Below, one piece after another: positions 1 through 9,168 of a DNA stretch of 64,000 nucleotides. A program made the translations under genes and the position numbers. The DNA is from Thalassolituus marinus (GTDB lineage Bacteria > Pseudomonadota > Gammaproteobacteria > Pseudomonadales > Oceanobacteraceae): NCBI RefSeq assembly GCF_020320395.1, contig NZ_JAEDAH010000091.1, positions 24,316 through 88,315 on the forward strand. The letters are read 5' to 3'. The notes under the pieces were generated by a model that saw only the letters and a program-made list of their open reading frames with translations, was not told the origin of the DNA and did no database searches. How positions within the stretch are numbered: position 1 is the first letter of the stretch; every line of letters begins with the position of its first letter.

Positions 1-2
1 TC

Positions 3-1115
3 TTCTCACAGCAGATTCAGAGCACCAGCCAGCAAAGTCAGAATATGCTGAAGGTCGGTCTGGCAATCGCTCTGCTGGTGATTGCCATTCTGCAGGGAAC
101 CGCCTGGTACATTTCCGGCGTCATCACCGGCATGATCAATCGCCTGGTCAGCTCACTGAGCGACATGGCCACCGGCAAGGGTGATCTGACAGTTCGCCTG
201 CAGACCCGGGCAACCGATGAGATCGGCCAGCTGGTTGCGAACTTCAACGGCTTTATCAGTCATCTGCAGCTGTTGGTCAGAGCCATGGCCAACCTCAGTA
301 TCGGGGTATCCGGCGGCTCCGAACAGGTACTGACGATTGCCACCAAAACCCGCCGCGGCATTGAACAGCAACAAACCGAAATCGGCATGGTGGCCACGGC
401 CGTCAATCAGATGTCAGCCACCGCCTCTGAGGTAGCAGAAAGCGCCGAAGCCGCTGCCGAAGCTACTGCCAAAGCAACGGAAGAAGCGGAAGCATCCCGC
501 CGAACCATGACTGCCAATATTCAGGCGATTACCACCCTGGTGGGCGATGTGCAGAAAGCACGGGAAGTCATTCAGGCGCTGGCGGAAGAAAGCAAACAGA
601 TCGGCGAAGCCTCGCGAACGATTCAGGATATTGCCGAACAGACCAACCTGCTGGCGCTGAATGCCGCCATTGAAGCCGCACGAGCCGGTGAGCAGGGACG
701 TGGCTTTGCCGTAGTCGCAGATGAAGTTCGCACCCTGGCCGGACGCACAGAAGAAACCACCAGCAACATCCAGAGCATTACCGAACGGCTGAACCGCAGC
801 ATGCAGGCCGCCGTGCAGGTAATGGAATCCAGCCAGCACAATGCCGAAAGCGTGGTCGGTCAGTCACGCGAAGCACAGACATCGCTGGAAACCATTATGC
901 AGCATGTCGAAACCATCAACGCCATGAACGCTCAGGTCGCCACTGCCGCTGAAGAACAAAGCCAGGTCGCAGCGGAGATCTCAGCCAATATCGTGCGTAT
1001 CAATCAGGTGTCGGAAGATACCGTTGCCGAAGCAACGCGCACCTCCGAAGCCTCCGAAGAATTAGCCGAACAGGCAGAACAACTGCGCAGTATCGTGTAC
1101 GAGTTCAAGGTTTAG
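3..1115 (+). CDS. Methyl-accepting chemotaxis protein, 5' end outside the window
   Basis: Membrane chemoreceptor that controls the CheA/CheW signalling complex. The reading frame is open to the left edge without a stop, so the ATG at 45 is most likely internal and the periplasmic ligand-binding part lies upstream of the window. Visible from that ATG: a transmembrane helix (about residues 4-24), a HAMP domain (about 20-75, with ATDEIGQL) and a long coiled-coil signalling domain. Its hairpin tip, with [19 protein letters not shown] followed by [12 protein letters not shown], is the CheA/CheW contact site and is nearly invariant in the family. Alanine- and glutamate-rich stretches before and after the tip are candidate methylation helices. 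The protein ends in YEFKV. The ligand cannot be predicted. The gene stops 56 bp before mtnA, with no clear terminator between them. Confidence 0.95.
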   Translation, partial: FSQQIQSTSQQSQNMLKVGLAIALLVIAILQGTAWYISGVITGMINRLVSSLSDMATGKGDLTVRLQTRATDEIGQLVANFNGFISHLQLLVRAMANLSIGVSGGSEQVLTIATKTRRGIEQQQTEIGMVATAVNQMSATASEVAESAEAAAEATAKATEEAEASRRTMTANIQAITTLVGDVQKAREVIQALAEESKQIGEASRTIQDIAEQTNLLALNAAIEAARAGEQGRGFAVVADEVRTLAGRTEETTSNIQSITERLNRSMQAAVQVMESSQHNAESVVGQSREAQTSLETIMQHVETINAMNAQVATAAEEQSQVAAEISANIVRINQVSEDTVAEATRTSEASEELAEQAEQLRSIVYEFKV

Positions 1116-1171
1116 GATAAAATGGCCGCCTTTTAACGCTGCTCCCCCGAGCACTTAACGGGAAGGCTAAT

Positions 1172-2188
1172 ATGTCTGCTTCACACGGCTCCGCGAACGC
1201 CTCTTTCCACGCCATAGAATGGCACCACCAGAGCTTACGCCTGCTGGATCAGCGGGTGCTGCCGCATGAACACAAAGTCCACGAATACACCACCGCCAGC
1301 GCCGTTGCAGATGCCATCCGCGATATGGTTGTGCGTGGCGCACCTGCGATTGGTATCGCAGCAGCCTACGGCTATGCGCTGGATGCCCTGGCCGGTCGTG
1401 ATCTGCAGGCCGCCTACAAAGTACTGGCGGAATCCCGTCCGACCGCGGTAAACCTGTTCTGGGCACTGGAACGTATGGCAGGTATTGGCAGCGACGACCC
1501 GCATGCTCTGGTGGCCGAAGCACGCCGTATTCATGAAGAAGATATCGCCGCTAACCTCGCCATGGGTCAGTTCGGTGCTTCTGTCATCGGCGAGAATGCC
1601 GTGATTTATACCCACTGTAATACCGGTGCACTGGCAACCGGTGGCCACGGCACGGCACTGGGTGTGATCCGCTCGGCTTACGCCGATAACAAGGTGACAC
1701 AGGTTTATGCCGGTGAGACCCGCCCATGGCTGCAGGGCGCTCGCCTCACCGCCTGGGAACTGATGCAGGATAATATTCCGGTATCGCTGGTCTGTGATGG
1801 TGCTGCCGCACAGCTGTTCAAACGCGAAAAAGTCGACTGGGTTATCGTCGGTGCTGACCGCATCACCGCTAACGGTGATGTGGCCAATAAAATCGGTACC
1901 TACAGTCTGGCAGTACTGGCTAAACACCACGGCATTAATGTCATGGTGGTCGCGCCCACCACCACCTTTGATCCTTCTCTGGCCAGTGGCGATGACATTC
2001 CCATTGAACAGCGCCCTCAGGAAGAAGTAACCAGTCTGTTTGGCCACCCGGTGGCTCCGGCGGGTTGCAAGGCAATTAACCCATCCTTCGACGTTACGCC
2101 TGCAGGCCTGATCGATGTGATTGCTACCGAAAAAGGTCTGATTATGCAGCCCGACGCCGAAAGCGTTGCACTGCTGCTGGCTCGCTGA
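1172..2188 (+). CDS. mtnA: S-methyl-5-thioribose-1-phosphate isomerase
   Basis: Converts 5-methylthioribose-1-phosphate to 5-methylthioribulose-1-phosphate in the methionine salvage pathway (cytosol). At 338 residues it has the usual length of this eIF2B-like family. Seen: [14 protein letters not shown] near residue 52, [18 protein letters not shown] with the catalytic cysteine, [18 protein letters not shown] with the catalytic aspartate, and a C-terminal [17 protein letters not shown] lies 5-10 bases upstream of the ATG (GGGAAGGCTAAT). It is the first gene of a four-gene cluster mtnA-mtnB-mtnD-mtnC with gaps under 10 bp. No mtnK or mtnP is in the window, so the entry route from methylthioadenosine is not visible here. 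Confidence 0.96.
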   Translation: MSASHGSANASFHAIEWHHQSLRLLDQRVLPHEHKVHEYTTASAVADAIRDMVVRGAPAIGIAAAYGYALDALAGRDLQAAYKVLAESRPTAVNLFWALERMAGIGSDDPHALVAEARRIHEEDIAANLAMGQFGASVIGENAVIYTHCNTGALATGGHGTALGVIRSAYADNKVTQVYAGETRPWLQGARLTAWELMQDNIPVSLVCDGAAAQLFKREKVDWVIVGADRITANGDVANKIGTYSLAVLAKHHGINVMVVAPTTTFDPSLASGDDIPIEQRPQEEVTSLFGHPVAPAGCKAINPSFDVTPAGLIDVIATEKGLIMQPDAESVALLLAR

Positions 2189-2197
2189 GGAATACCC

Positions 2198-2818
2198 ATG
2201 TACAACCAACAGGAATTTGCCCGCGCCGCGCAAGCACTGTGTGACTACGGCCGCATTCTCTACAGCCGCGGCTGGTCACCGGCCACCAGTTCGAATTATT
2301 CCGTGCGCCTGAATGACCACTGCTGCGCACTGACCAGCTCCGGCAAACACAAAGGCGAACTGACACCAGCGGACATTCTCGCCGTCGACTGGCAGGGCCA
2401 GGCGCTGAGCGCCGGCAAACCATCGGCAGAAACTCTGCTGCATACCCAGCTGTATCAACGTGACGAGCAGATTGGTGCCGTACTTCACACTCACTCACCG
2501 GTGGCTGTGGTACTGTCGCAAATCTGGCCGCAGGACAGCCTGTCGTTAACCGGCTGGGAGCTGCAGAAAGCCTTCGCCGGTGAAACCACCCACGAAGATA
2601 CGGTAACCTTTCCGCTGTTTGCCAACGACCAGAATATTGATCGTCTGTCGGCGCTGGTCGAGAGCCATATGCAAGCGCACGGTCAGGGCCATGCATACCT
2701 GATTCGTGGGCACGGTATCTACACCTGGGGCAAAGATCTGGCCGAATGTTTCCGCCACCTGGAAGCACTGGAAAACCTGCTGGGCTACCAGCTTGAACTG
2801 CTGAAGCTTGGCAAATAA
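2198..2818 (+). CDS. mtnB: Methylthioribulose-1-phosphate dehydratase
   Basis: Dehydrates methylthioribulose-1-phosphate to the 2,3-diketo intermediate of methionine salvage. The 206 residues have a class II aldolase/adducin fold. Visible motifs are the N-terminal SRGWSPATSSNYSVR, the zinc-binding HTHSPVAVVLS and the late RGHGIYTWG, which together give the histidine ligands expected of MtnB. It starts 9 bp after mtnA with GAGGAA just upstream, and is followed after 9 bp by mtnD. The context of three other salvage genes supports MtnB over a generic aldolase. Confidence 0.95.
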   Translation: MYNQQEFARAAQALCDYGRILYSRGWSPATSSNYSVRLNDHCCALTSSGKHKGELTPADILAVDWQGQALSAGKPSAETLLHTQLYQRDEQIGAVLHTHSPVAVVLSQIWPQDSLSLTGWELQKAFAGETTHEDTVTFPLFANDQNIDRLSALVESHMQAHGQGHAYLIRGHGIYTWGKDLAECFRHLEALENLLGYQLELLKLGK

Positions 2819-2827
2819 GAGGTTCCT

Positions 2828-3373
2828 ATGAGCATCATCCGTATATACAACGAAACTGACACCACCAACCTGCTGTTCACCAGTGACCGTCAGAGCCGTA
2901 TCGCTGAGCGTCTGAACGACATTGGCGTACGCTTCGAACAATGGTCCACTACCAGCACACTGGCCCCCGGCGCCAGCCAGGAAGACGTTATTGCCGCTTA
3001 TCAGGCAGATATCGATCGTCTGATGCAGGAAGATGGCTACCAGACCGTCGATGTTGTCAGCCTTAGTGCCGACCACCCGCAGAAAGCAGAGCTGCGCCAG
3101 AAGTTCCTCAGCGAACACACCCACAGCGAAGACGAAGTGCGTTTCTTCGTTGCCGGCGAAGGGCTGTTCAGCCTGCATGCGGATAACAAAGTATTTGAAG
3201 TGCTGTGTCAGCAAGGCGACCTGATCAGCGTACCGGCCAATACCCCGCACTGGTTTGATATGGGCCCTAACCCGGGTTTTATCGCCATCCGCCTGTTTAA
3301 TAATCCGGATGGCTGGGTCGCCAACTTTACCGATAGCCCGATCGCTGAACGCTTTAACCGTCTGGAAAACTGA
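2828..3373 (+). CDS. mtnD: Acireductone dioxygenase
   Basis: Oxidises acireductone with O2 to the keto acid precursor of methionine plus formate (iron form), or to methylthiopropionate plus CO (nickel form). The metal in vivo cannot be read from sequence. It is a 181-residue cupin. The metal ligands are visible in HTHSEDEVRFFVAG (two histidines and a glutamate) and in VPANTPHWFDMG (the third histidine). The start has AGAGGTTCCT just before the ATG. The downstream gene mtnC begins 7 bp after the stop. A longer reading frame for mtnC would overlap the end of this gene, but that start has no ribosome-binding site or family support. Confidence 0.96.
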   Translation: MSIIRIYNETDTTNLLFTSDRQSRIAERLNDIGVRFEQWSTTSTLAPGASQEDVIAAYQADIDRLMQEDGYQTVDVVSLSADHPQKAELRQKFLSEHTHSEDEVRFFVAGEGLFSLHADNKVFEVLCQQGDLISVPANTPHWFDMGPNPGFIAIRLFNNPDGWVANFTDSPIAERFNRLEN

Positions 3374-3380
3374 TTTCGCT

Positions 3381-4088
3381 ATGCAGAACGTCAAACTTAT
3401 CCTGACCGATATCGAAGGCACCACGTCGTCGATTACCTTCGTTAAAGACGTACTTTTCCCATACGCGGCAGACCACCTGCCCGCGTTCGTAAAAGAACAT
3501 ATTAACGACGAAAACGTTCAGGCCGCCCTGCAACAAACGGCACAACTTGCAGCAGAAGACGGTGACGTGATTAATGCAGACGAAACGGACGCACTCATCG
3601 CTAAACTGCTGCAATGGATCAGCGAAGACCGCAAAGCCACCCCACTCAAAGCCCTGCAAGGGCTGATCTGGAAAACCGGCTACGAAAATGGCGACTACAA
3701 AGCGCATATGTACCCGGACGCCACCGAATACCTGAAAAAATGGCACGACAGCGGCCTGCCGCTATATGTGTATTCCTCAGGTTCGGTACAAGCCCAGGAA
3801 CTCTTCTTCGGCTACTCGCAGGATGGCAACCTGCTGCCCTTATTCAAAGGCCACTTCGATACCCTGATGGGCGGCAAACGAGAGACTCAGTCGTACCTGA
3901 ATATTCTGGCTGAACTGCAGAAAACACACACCGGTTTAAACGCCGTAGACGTGCTGTTTTTATCGGATATCAAAGAAGAACTGGATGCCGCCAAAGAAGC
4001 AGGTATGCAGACGGTATGGCTGCTGCGTGACAGTGATATTCCGGCGGATGCAGCGCATAAAGCTGTGAAGAGTTTTGCGGAGATCTGA
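3381..4088 (+). CDS. mtnC: Enolase-phosphatase E1
   Basis: Bifunctional HAD-family enzyme that enolises the diketo intermediate and dephosphorylates it to acireductone, the substrate of MtnD. The start at 3381 gives 235 residues, the family length, beginning MQNVKLILTDIEGTTSS, which carries the HAD nucleophile region (DIEG). Further HAD motifs are YVYSSGSVQAQ and FLSDIKEELDAAKEAG. A more upstream in-frame ATG would add 42 residues overlapping mtnD and is rejected. The gene closes the mtnABDC cluster; about 330 bp of non-coding DNA and then the accessory region follow. Confidence 0.94.
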   Translation: MQNVKLILTDIEGTTSSITFVKDVLFPYAADHLPAFVKEHINDENVQAALQQTAQLAAEDGDVINADETDALIAKLLQWISEDRKATPLKALQGLIWKTGYENGDYKAHMYPDATEYLKKWHDSGLPLYVYSSGSVQAQELFFGYSQDGNLLPLFKGHFDTLMGGKRETQSYLNILAELQKTHTGLNAVDVLFLSDIKEELDAAKEAGMQTVWLLRDSDIPADAAHKAVKSFAEI

Positions 4089-4416
4089 TCGCTAACGCTA
4101 TCTACTGTAACGATATTAGCGTCGAACAGATTCACACGTTCGTACGCTTGACCCTGTAGGAGGGGGTCATATCCCCGACACGGTTTCGATCATCATTTGA
4201 GCCGCCCGAAAAAACCGTCGGGTGAACACTGCGCACCAGCCCTCTGGTCAAACTGTCGAGTAGATAGTATTAGCCAGATAACGTCATAAATAACAGACTC
4301 ACTCAAATACCCAGACCAGTATGACAATCCCTACCATAACTGTCATGGCCAAACTTAACCTCTACGAGACGCTGTGGTAAGGTCCGCCATAACCAGACAA
4401 CATCAAGGGAAGCGAT
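4089..4416. other. Intergenic region between the mtn operon and the accessory region
   Basis: About 330 bp with no convincing gene. Small inverted repeats are visible: CCCGA/TCGGG around 4206-4223 and ATGACA/TGTCAT around 4320-4346. Neither has a run of T, so they do not look like terminators. The second lies about 70-95 bp before the next start codon and could be an operator. AAGGGAAG just before the ATG at 4417 is a good ribosome-binding site. No tRNA or transposon end was recognised. Confidence 0.4.
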
Positions 4417-5640
4417 ATGGAAGTCTGCATCAAAGGCAATGAAGCCATCTTTCAGGGGCAGCCATGGAAGCAAATCAGCCCGCCCGATCAAGGGATGAAA
4501 GTGTTCGTGCCAAAGAGCGAACACTCAAACTACAACCGCCTGAAAAACAAAGCCAAGACGGACTTCCACGCAGGCTACCTGCTATCCCAACTCAACAGTC
4601 TGAATAACCGCCATGGATTACTCCGCAGTAGCGTTAGTCGATTCAAGCCAACAGAACATAAGCTTGAAATAGATGGTGGCTATATCTGCTACAGCATGGC
4701 CAACGGTTGTGTGTTTGTTCAGGACTATTCCATCTCAAGGAATAAATCTGACGATAAGGCCGGATTGTACGTAGCAACCTACAGCAAAGTAGGCGGTTCG
4801 GGCTGGAAAGAGAATGAAGAAAGTAGAATTTCTTCATCACACATTGCAATCAACGGTGGTTACGCAAACCTCAAAAGTGCAGTGTTCGCTATGCCTCAGT
4901 TTATAGAACGAGGGTATAAACCTGATACTACGCAAACAACTCTTGAGACATCTGGATATTCTCTATTTTATAACGATTGTGGAACTGGTCTGGATTCTAG
5001 CTTCAGAGAAGTATTCGACGCATCCATCATAAATACCAAAGGCGGATCGGAAAACGCTAAGAAGCTTGCTCAGATAATCCGCATTGAAGCGAGAGCTGGT
5101 AAAGAACTTAATTGGACCCTGCATGAGAAAGGCCATGCGCTCTTCAAGCGTGCACTTCAGATTGCACTAAAAGAGCTTTCACCGAAAGAGATCGAAAATC
5201 TGGGAAAGCAAAGGGTATTCTATGCCAACCCAACAATGAACCTCTCTGTCATCGACCACTACCGTAAAAAAGCGGGCATGCAACTTGCGCCACAGCGACC
5301 ACTGATGAACGAGCTGAACCTATCACAAACCTGGGGAACAGGTAATGCCATCAGTGAAATTCATGTTTCAGCACGGCAGATGAAGGAGCAAGGCGAAAAT
5401 GGCCTGCGCAACCTGACACCTGGCCAACTTACCGCCACTGGTTTTAAACGCACTATGATGGCAGCTGTAGGGGCGAGCCCTTACCTGATACCGCAAGCAG
5501 CGCTATCTGTTCAAGCCGTTTCCTTTGCTACTGGCTGGGCCGCACTGGTTATATCCAACTTCGGAGCCAACTCAAAAGTAATCGAGAATGGCGGTGATAT
5601 GATCGACCACGCAATCAACCAGTTTCGTCAACGAGCCTGA
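4417..5640 (+). CDS. Unnamed hydrolase-like protein with hydrophobic C-terminus (module copy 1)
   Basis: No named family recognised. By eye it is a diverged homologue of the protein at 17009-18202 (minus strand). Shared landmarks in the same order are VFVPKSEHSNYNRLKN versus VWVPAGQYNEWQRIKD near the N-terminus, LNWTLHEKGHALFKRAL versus LQWLVHGEACGTFVRAA in the middle, and RVFYANP versus QSFYFSNP after it. The middle block resembles the beta-strand plus elbow of alpha/beta hydrolases but lacks a clear G-x-S-x-G nucleophile. The C-terminal 90 residues contain hydrophobic stretches (PYLIPQAALSVQAVSFATG and WAALVISNFG) that could insert in a membrane. It has 407 residues and no signal peptide. 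The next gene starts 2 bp after its stop and is also paralogous to the partner of the second copy. A secreted toxin/effector role is inference. Confidence 0.75.
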   Translation: MEVCIKGNEAIFQGQPWKQISPPDQGMKVFVPKSEHSNYNRLKNKAKTDFHAGYLLSQLNSLNNRHGLLRSSVSRFKPTEHKLEIDGGYICYSMANGCVFVQDYSISRNKSDDKAGLYVATYSKVGGSGWKENEESRISSSHIAINGGYANLKSAVFAMPQFIERGYKPDTTQTTLETSGYSLFYNDCGTGLDSSFREVFDASIINTKGGSENAKKLAQIIRIEARAGKELNWTLHEKGHALFKRALQIALKELSPKEIENLGKQRVFYANPTMNLSVIDHYRKKAGMQLAPQRPLMNELNLSQTWGTGNAISEIHVSARQMKEQGENGLRNLTPGQLTATGFKRTMMAAVGASPYLIPQAALSVQAVSFATGWAALVISNFGANSKVIENGGDMIDHAINQFRQRA

Positions 5641-5642
5641 TA

Positions 5643-6449
5643 ATGTCATACCCTCTACTCGGCAGTGTTCGGCTCCCAAAATCAAAAGACGCGAAGCAAC
5701 GCTCTTTTAACCTATCTGATATTAGAGTGACTATGGAGCTTCACCCGCTCGCAACCCCCTGGAGGTCAGAGCGGCAGTTTCCATCTCAGCTGAATATATT
5801 TGATGACGATGCTTTTGGGTTTGAAGTAAGTGGAGTCGGCTACAGACCTTGTTATGAGAGCACCTGGGACATAAAAGGCCCTCCTGTTATCGGGAAAGGA
5901 CTCTCTTACCTGGATTTCAGGTTGATCCTTGCCAAATGCAAAAATAAAGACAGTTTATTTATACCAAGCAGTCTACTGGAAATAGTAAAGTCAGAGTCTG
6001 TAGAACTGTTCAATGACGACACATACTATCTTAACGTGACTGCCTTGAAGGAAGTTAAAGATATTCCCATAAACGGACTAGACTTCACGTTTCATACAAA
6101 TGAGGTTGAGTATAAAACCAGAGGAGATTCCATTGAGTACATTTGGACCATCTCTATTACAGAAAGACACTTCCTTCAGTTTATCTTTAGTCTTGCAGCG
6201 AATAAAAAGATCCGGCCACATATTCCTGCCGTAGAAGACTACTGCAGCTCTATCATGCAAACCGTCCAGATCGACTTTCCTGACTGGGTTGAGAGAGAGA
6301 AAGCTGCTGCGGCATCAATATCAAGAGATAAAAATCAAGTCGCAGACATAGAGCCTCTGGTCTGGAAGCGAGAGGCTGATACCAGTTCATACCTGGATTT
6401 CAGAAGAGAAGTGGCCGAGAAGGCGAAACAAACCGAAGAGCAGCAATAG
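5643..6449 (+). CDS. Unnamed partner of the hydrolase-like protein (module copy 1)
   Basis: 268-residue soluble protein of no family I can name, encoded 2 bp after the hydrolase-like gene and probably translated with it. It is a distant homologue of the protein at 18218-19087. Corresponding stretches are TMELHPLATPW with RLEMDIPPHYD, LSYLDFRLILA with LGRTEFSIYVE, and TERHFLQFIFS with DDRYFLLLEFD, in the same order. The gene order is reversed relative to the second copy, where the partner comes first. The C-terminus is charged and helical (WVEREKAAAAS onward). A cognate immunity protein or a chaperone/adaptor are the likeliest roles, from operon context only. Confidence 0.72.
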   Translation: MSYPLLGSVRLPKSKDAKQRSFNLSDIRVTMELHPLATPWRSERQFPSQLNIFDDDAFGFEVSGVGYRPCYESTWDIKGPPVIGKGLSYLDFRLILAKCKNKDSLFIPSSLLEIVKSESVELFNDDTYYLNVTALKEVKDIPINGLDFTFHTNEVEYKTRGDSIEYIWTISITERHFLQFIFSLAANKKIRPHIPAVEDYCSSIMQTVQIDFPDWVEREKAAAASISRDKNQVADIEPLVWKREADTSSYLDFRREVAEKAKQTEEQQ

Positions 6450-6576
6450 CGCATCCTAAAAACGCTTTCGGGATGTTTCAGCCTTATCTGCTTGGTACGA
6501 TATACTCTTGACTTATACCCAGAGGGTTCCTGACCAACGCAAAATCGATTTTGCAGGAACCACCGTCACCGGCCTA

Positions 6577-7833
6577 TCATCGCGACGACTTGCCAGTCGA
6601 GCCTTCAGAACGGCGCAACACATCAAGCCTATCCAGACCTTCACAGTAGCCAACATCAGAAATCACTCCGATTTCCAACCACTCGTTAAGCTGGTCCTTA
6701 GTGGCTAACTCACAACGTTTGAACTGATCTTCATTGGCACAGTAGCTTTTACCATTATCAAATACATAACCGTCGTATATCGTCATAGACTCAGGATCAA
6801 CCCCATCAACCACATGAGGATCATCCCCGCCGATGTAATAGAGATGCATACTATCCCTGGCCAGCCCATCATCCAGCATTTCAAACGAGTCTGGATCTTT
6901 AACTTCAAGCACCCGCTTTCCCTTTATGTATAGCTGATCAGCCGCCAATAACAGACCATCATAAAGCACCCTTACACGTTGAGGATCGACTTCAGCAAGT
7001 ACAGTTGGAGACTCATCGTCGAGATAATACACAGAATCTCTGTCCCGGCCGTAGTACGCAAACCTGTCATCTGGATGAAACAGCAGCTCAAATGAATTTA
7101 TATCTGCATTAGGTAATACCTTCTCAGTGTCAAGGTAAATACCGTTTTTATCTTTAGAGTAGTCGTGAGAATAAATGCGGCCTAACGATTTAAAGCTGTC
7201 ACGATCAACAACACGCGACTGCCCATTAGAGTAAATTCTGAACTGATCTTTATATTGTTTAGCTATCAGAAATTTTGAACTAAAGCTCACATACTCTCGC
7301 TCGACCAAGTATGAATACTCATCACGAACAATCATCCCACGGCGGAATATCAGAATTGACAACGAAAGCCAACCACAAAAGAACCAACTCAAATAATCAG
7401 TTAATATAAGAGAGTATTGATCAGACGCTCTCAGGAAATCGCTTTCGGGCACACCGACATATTCAAAGGCACACCCCAGCATAAAAGCAAGGGCGAAAAC
7501 AAGGTAGTAGATATAAGTACGCGACTGATAAATATTATAGAAAACTTCTTTGATCACCTTCCGCTCGGGATCCCTTAGCTTCTGTATCATCTTAATGACA
7601 AAAAGCCCTAGCATTATGACTACGACATTAATGGCTATTCCTAGTATAAAAAAGGAAACATCATCAACTGTAAACTCAAGCACTAACGCTGCAATAAGTG
7701 AAAATACTCCTCCAAACAGTAACAGGTATGTATCCACCTCATCCAGAAACGGTCGTTGGCAGTTCTGACAGACCAACATTTCAGATGCAGACTTTCTATT
7801 ACAAGAAGCACATTCTTTTTGCTTAGATTTCAT
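6577..7833 (-). CDS. Zinc-ribbon, four-TM membrane protein with DKNYY-type repeats (paralogue A)
   Basis: 418 residues. The N-terminus has a CxxC...CxxC zinc ribbon (CASCNRK, then CQNCQRP). About four transmembrane helices follow between residues 37 and 190, with a conserved loop IQKLRDPERKVIKEVFY. The rest is a soluble region of repeated units in the style of the DKNYY family (SKDKNGIYLDTEKV, DRDSVYYLDDES, ARDSMHLYYIGG), each ending in a 'D-P-x-S-F/M' segment. It is clearly paralogous to the next gene upstream on this strand (7935-9092). DKNYY proteins are often found beside polymorphic toxins, so an immunity role is possible but inferred. It ends facing the module at 4417-6449. No strong Shine-Dalgarno precedes the ATG. 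Confidence 0.8.
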   Translation of the reverse strand: MKSKQKECASCNRKSASEMLVCQNCQRPFLDEVDTYLLLFGGVFSLIAALVLEFTVDDVSFFILGIAINVVVIMLGLFVIKMIQKLRDPERKVIKEVFYNIYQSRTYIYYLVFALAFMLGCAFEYVGVPESDFLRASDQYSLILTDYLSWFFCGWLSLSILIFRRGMIVRDEYSYLVEREYVSFSSKFLIAKQYKDQFRIYSNGQSRVVDRDSFKSLGRIYSHDYSKDKNGIYLDTEKVLPNADINSFELLFHPDDRFAYYGRDRDSVYYLDDESPTVLAEVDPQRVRVLYDGLLLAADQLYIKGKRVLEVKDPDSFEMLDDGLARDSMHLYYIGGDDPHVVDGVDPESMTIYDGYVFDNGKSYCANEDQFKRCELATKDQLNEWLEIGVISDVGYCEGLDRLDVLRRSEGSTGKSSR

Positions 7834-7934
7834 TACTTATACAATCCATTGTACATTAGTCCCATTTCCCATTCACTCCCTGAATTTACAATATACCTAT
7901 TGTCAATTCGCTCTCAATATACGGGGAGCAATGT

Positions 7935-9092
7935 CTAAATTGTCTCGTCAGCTTCCATCCGTCTGATCTGAGAATTATCGATCTTATATACCCCTGACTT
8001 ATCTTTAAAGGTTTTATAATCAATAGCCTCGAAACTCTCTGGGTCTACAACATCCAGCCTAATCTGTTTGATACCGGAAATCAGATAGACGCCCTGACTG
8101 TCTCTCACATAGTTGTGTGACAGCACTTCAAGGGTTTCAATATCGAGGTCAAGTTCGATTCTATCCGGGCCTTGGTATACCGACTTTCCATCAGTGAGAT
8201 AACCATGTTCCAATACTCTGACTGTCTTTACATCAACATCATTAAGGGCTTTGGAATATCGCCCCATCAAGTAGTAGACCCTGTCTCTATCAATGGCAAA
8301 GACATGTGACTTCCGTTCAGGATCTTCCGTCAATAACTTAAACGTTGAAATATCCAGCTCCGGAATAATCACTCCAGCCCTCTCAGCATGAGTGTGTTCA
8401 ATAAAGAAGATCTGATCTTTATCCATAAAGTAGGTGAACCCCAGCGTCTCAAACGCGCTATGGAAGGTTTCCTTGTCTACTTCGACAGAAATATTCTTCA
8501 GATAGAGTTTGTATCGCCCTCCCAATGACCTTGCCAGAACCCTGAAATCGGTAATTCGTTCATACTCATTAGAGACAATGCGTCTATAAAAGCTATCGGT
8601 TGTAAATATCATTCCTTTATGAAAGGCAAGGACAAATATCAAATAGATAAACGCCAAAAGATAACATCCAATCTCCAGAATCTCAGGCTTACTCATAAGG
8701 CCATCAAGGCCAGACTCCGGCTGCAAGAACAGGTATTTATCGTAGTAGAGTACTAGAGCACCGGCAATAGAAAGAATATACACGGAACTACCAAGCATTG
8801 AATAAGGAAGTACATAAGCCGCTTCTTTTACTACATTTCGTTCTGGACTTCGCCATTTCTGAAAAAGCTTCAGAATCATATAGAGTAACATCGACGAGGC
8901 ACTCCAGAGGACGTACATCACGCTATAAAAGAACTGATCACGCAATACGTAGGCAACGACTGTAAACGCAATAGCAAGAAAGAGAACCAACCAACTATCG
9001 TTACGATCATGAAACGCTCTCTTACAGTTCCGGCAAACAAGAAGCTCTTCAGATTCTTCTTCGAAATCACATCGACCACATATTTTCATCAT
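7935..9092 (-). CDS. Zinc-ribbon, four-TM membrane protein with DKNYY-type repeats (paralogue B)
   Basis: 385 residues with the same plan as the neighbouring gene at 6577-7833: zinc ribbon (CGRCDFE, CRNCKRA), four hydrophobic helices, the loop FQKWRSPERNVVKEAAY matching IQKLRDPERKVIKEVFY, then DKNYY-like repeats (MDKDQIFFIEH, DRDRVYYLMG, VRDSQGVYLIS, FKDKSGVYKID). It has a good ribosome-binding site (AAAAGGAATTT before the ATG) and is the first of the pair. The two differ at most positions, so the duplication is old or under diversifying selection. A membrane-localised immunity or sensor role is inference from context. Confidence 0.8.
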   Translation of the reverse strand: MMKICGRCDFEEESEELLVCRNCKRAFHDRNDSWLVLFLAIAFTVVAYVLRDQFFYSVMYVLWSASSMLLYMILKLFQKWRSPERNVVKEAAYVLPYSMLGSSVYILSIAGALVLYYDKYLFLQPESGLDGLMSKPEILEIGCYLLAFIYLIFVLAFHKGMIFTTDSFYRRIVSNEYERITDFRVLARSLGGRYKLYLKNISVEVDKETFHSAFETLGFTYFMDKDQIFFIEHTHAERAGVIIPELDISTFKLLTEDPERKSHVFAIDRDRVYYLMGRYSKALNDVDVKTVRVLEHGYLTDGKSVYQGPDRIELDLDIETLEVLSHNYVRDSQGVYLISGIKQIRLDVVDPESFEAIDYKTFKDKSGVYKIDNSQIRRMEADETI

Positions 9093-9168
9093 AAATTCCT
9101 TTTACAAAAATCATCCATATTCAACAACCAATAGGCATTCGCAGTCACGCTTTCTTCTTTCAGGGTTT

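Noticed and set aside
1116..1171. SAM or other methionine-related riboswitch before mtnA
   Set aside because: Only 56 bp separate the genes and no riboswitch core can fit.
1235..2233. Long minus-strand open frame (332 codons) opposite mtnA
   Set aside because: Antisense shadow of a well-supported gene; no family features and no ribosome-binding site.
2546..3424. Minus-strand open frame opposite mtnB and mtnD
   Set aside because: Spans two coupled genes on the other strand with clear catalytic motifs; codon-driven shadow.
4089..4416. tRNA or attachment site at the accessory-region boundary
   Set aside because: No cloverleaf or CCA end and no integrase nearby; no direct repeats flanking the region as a whole were found.
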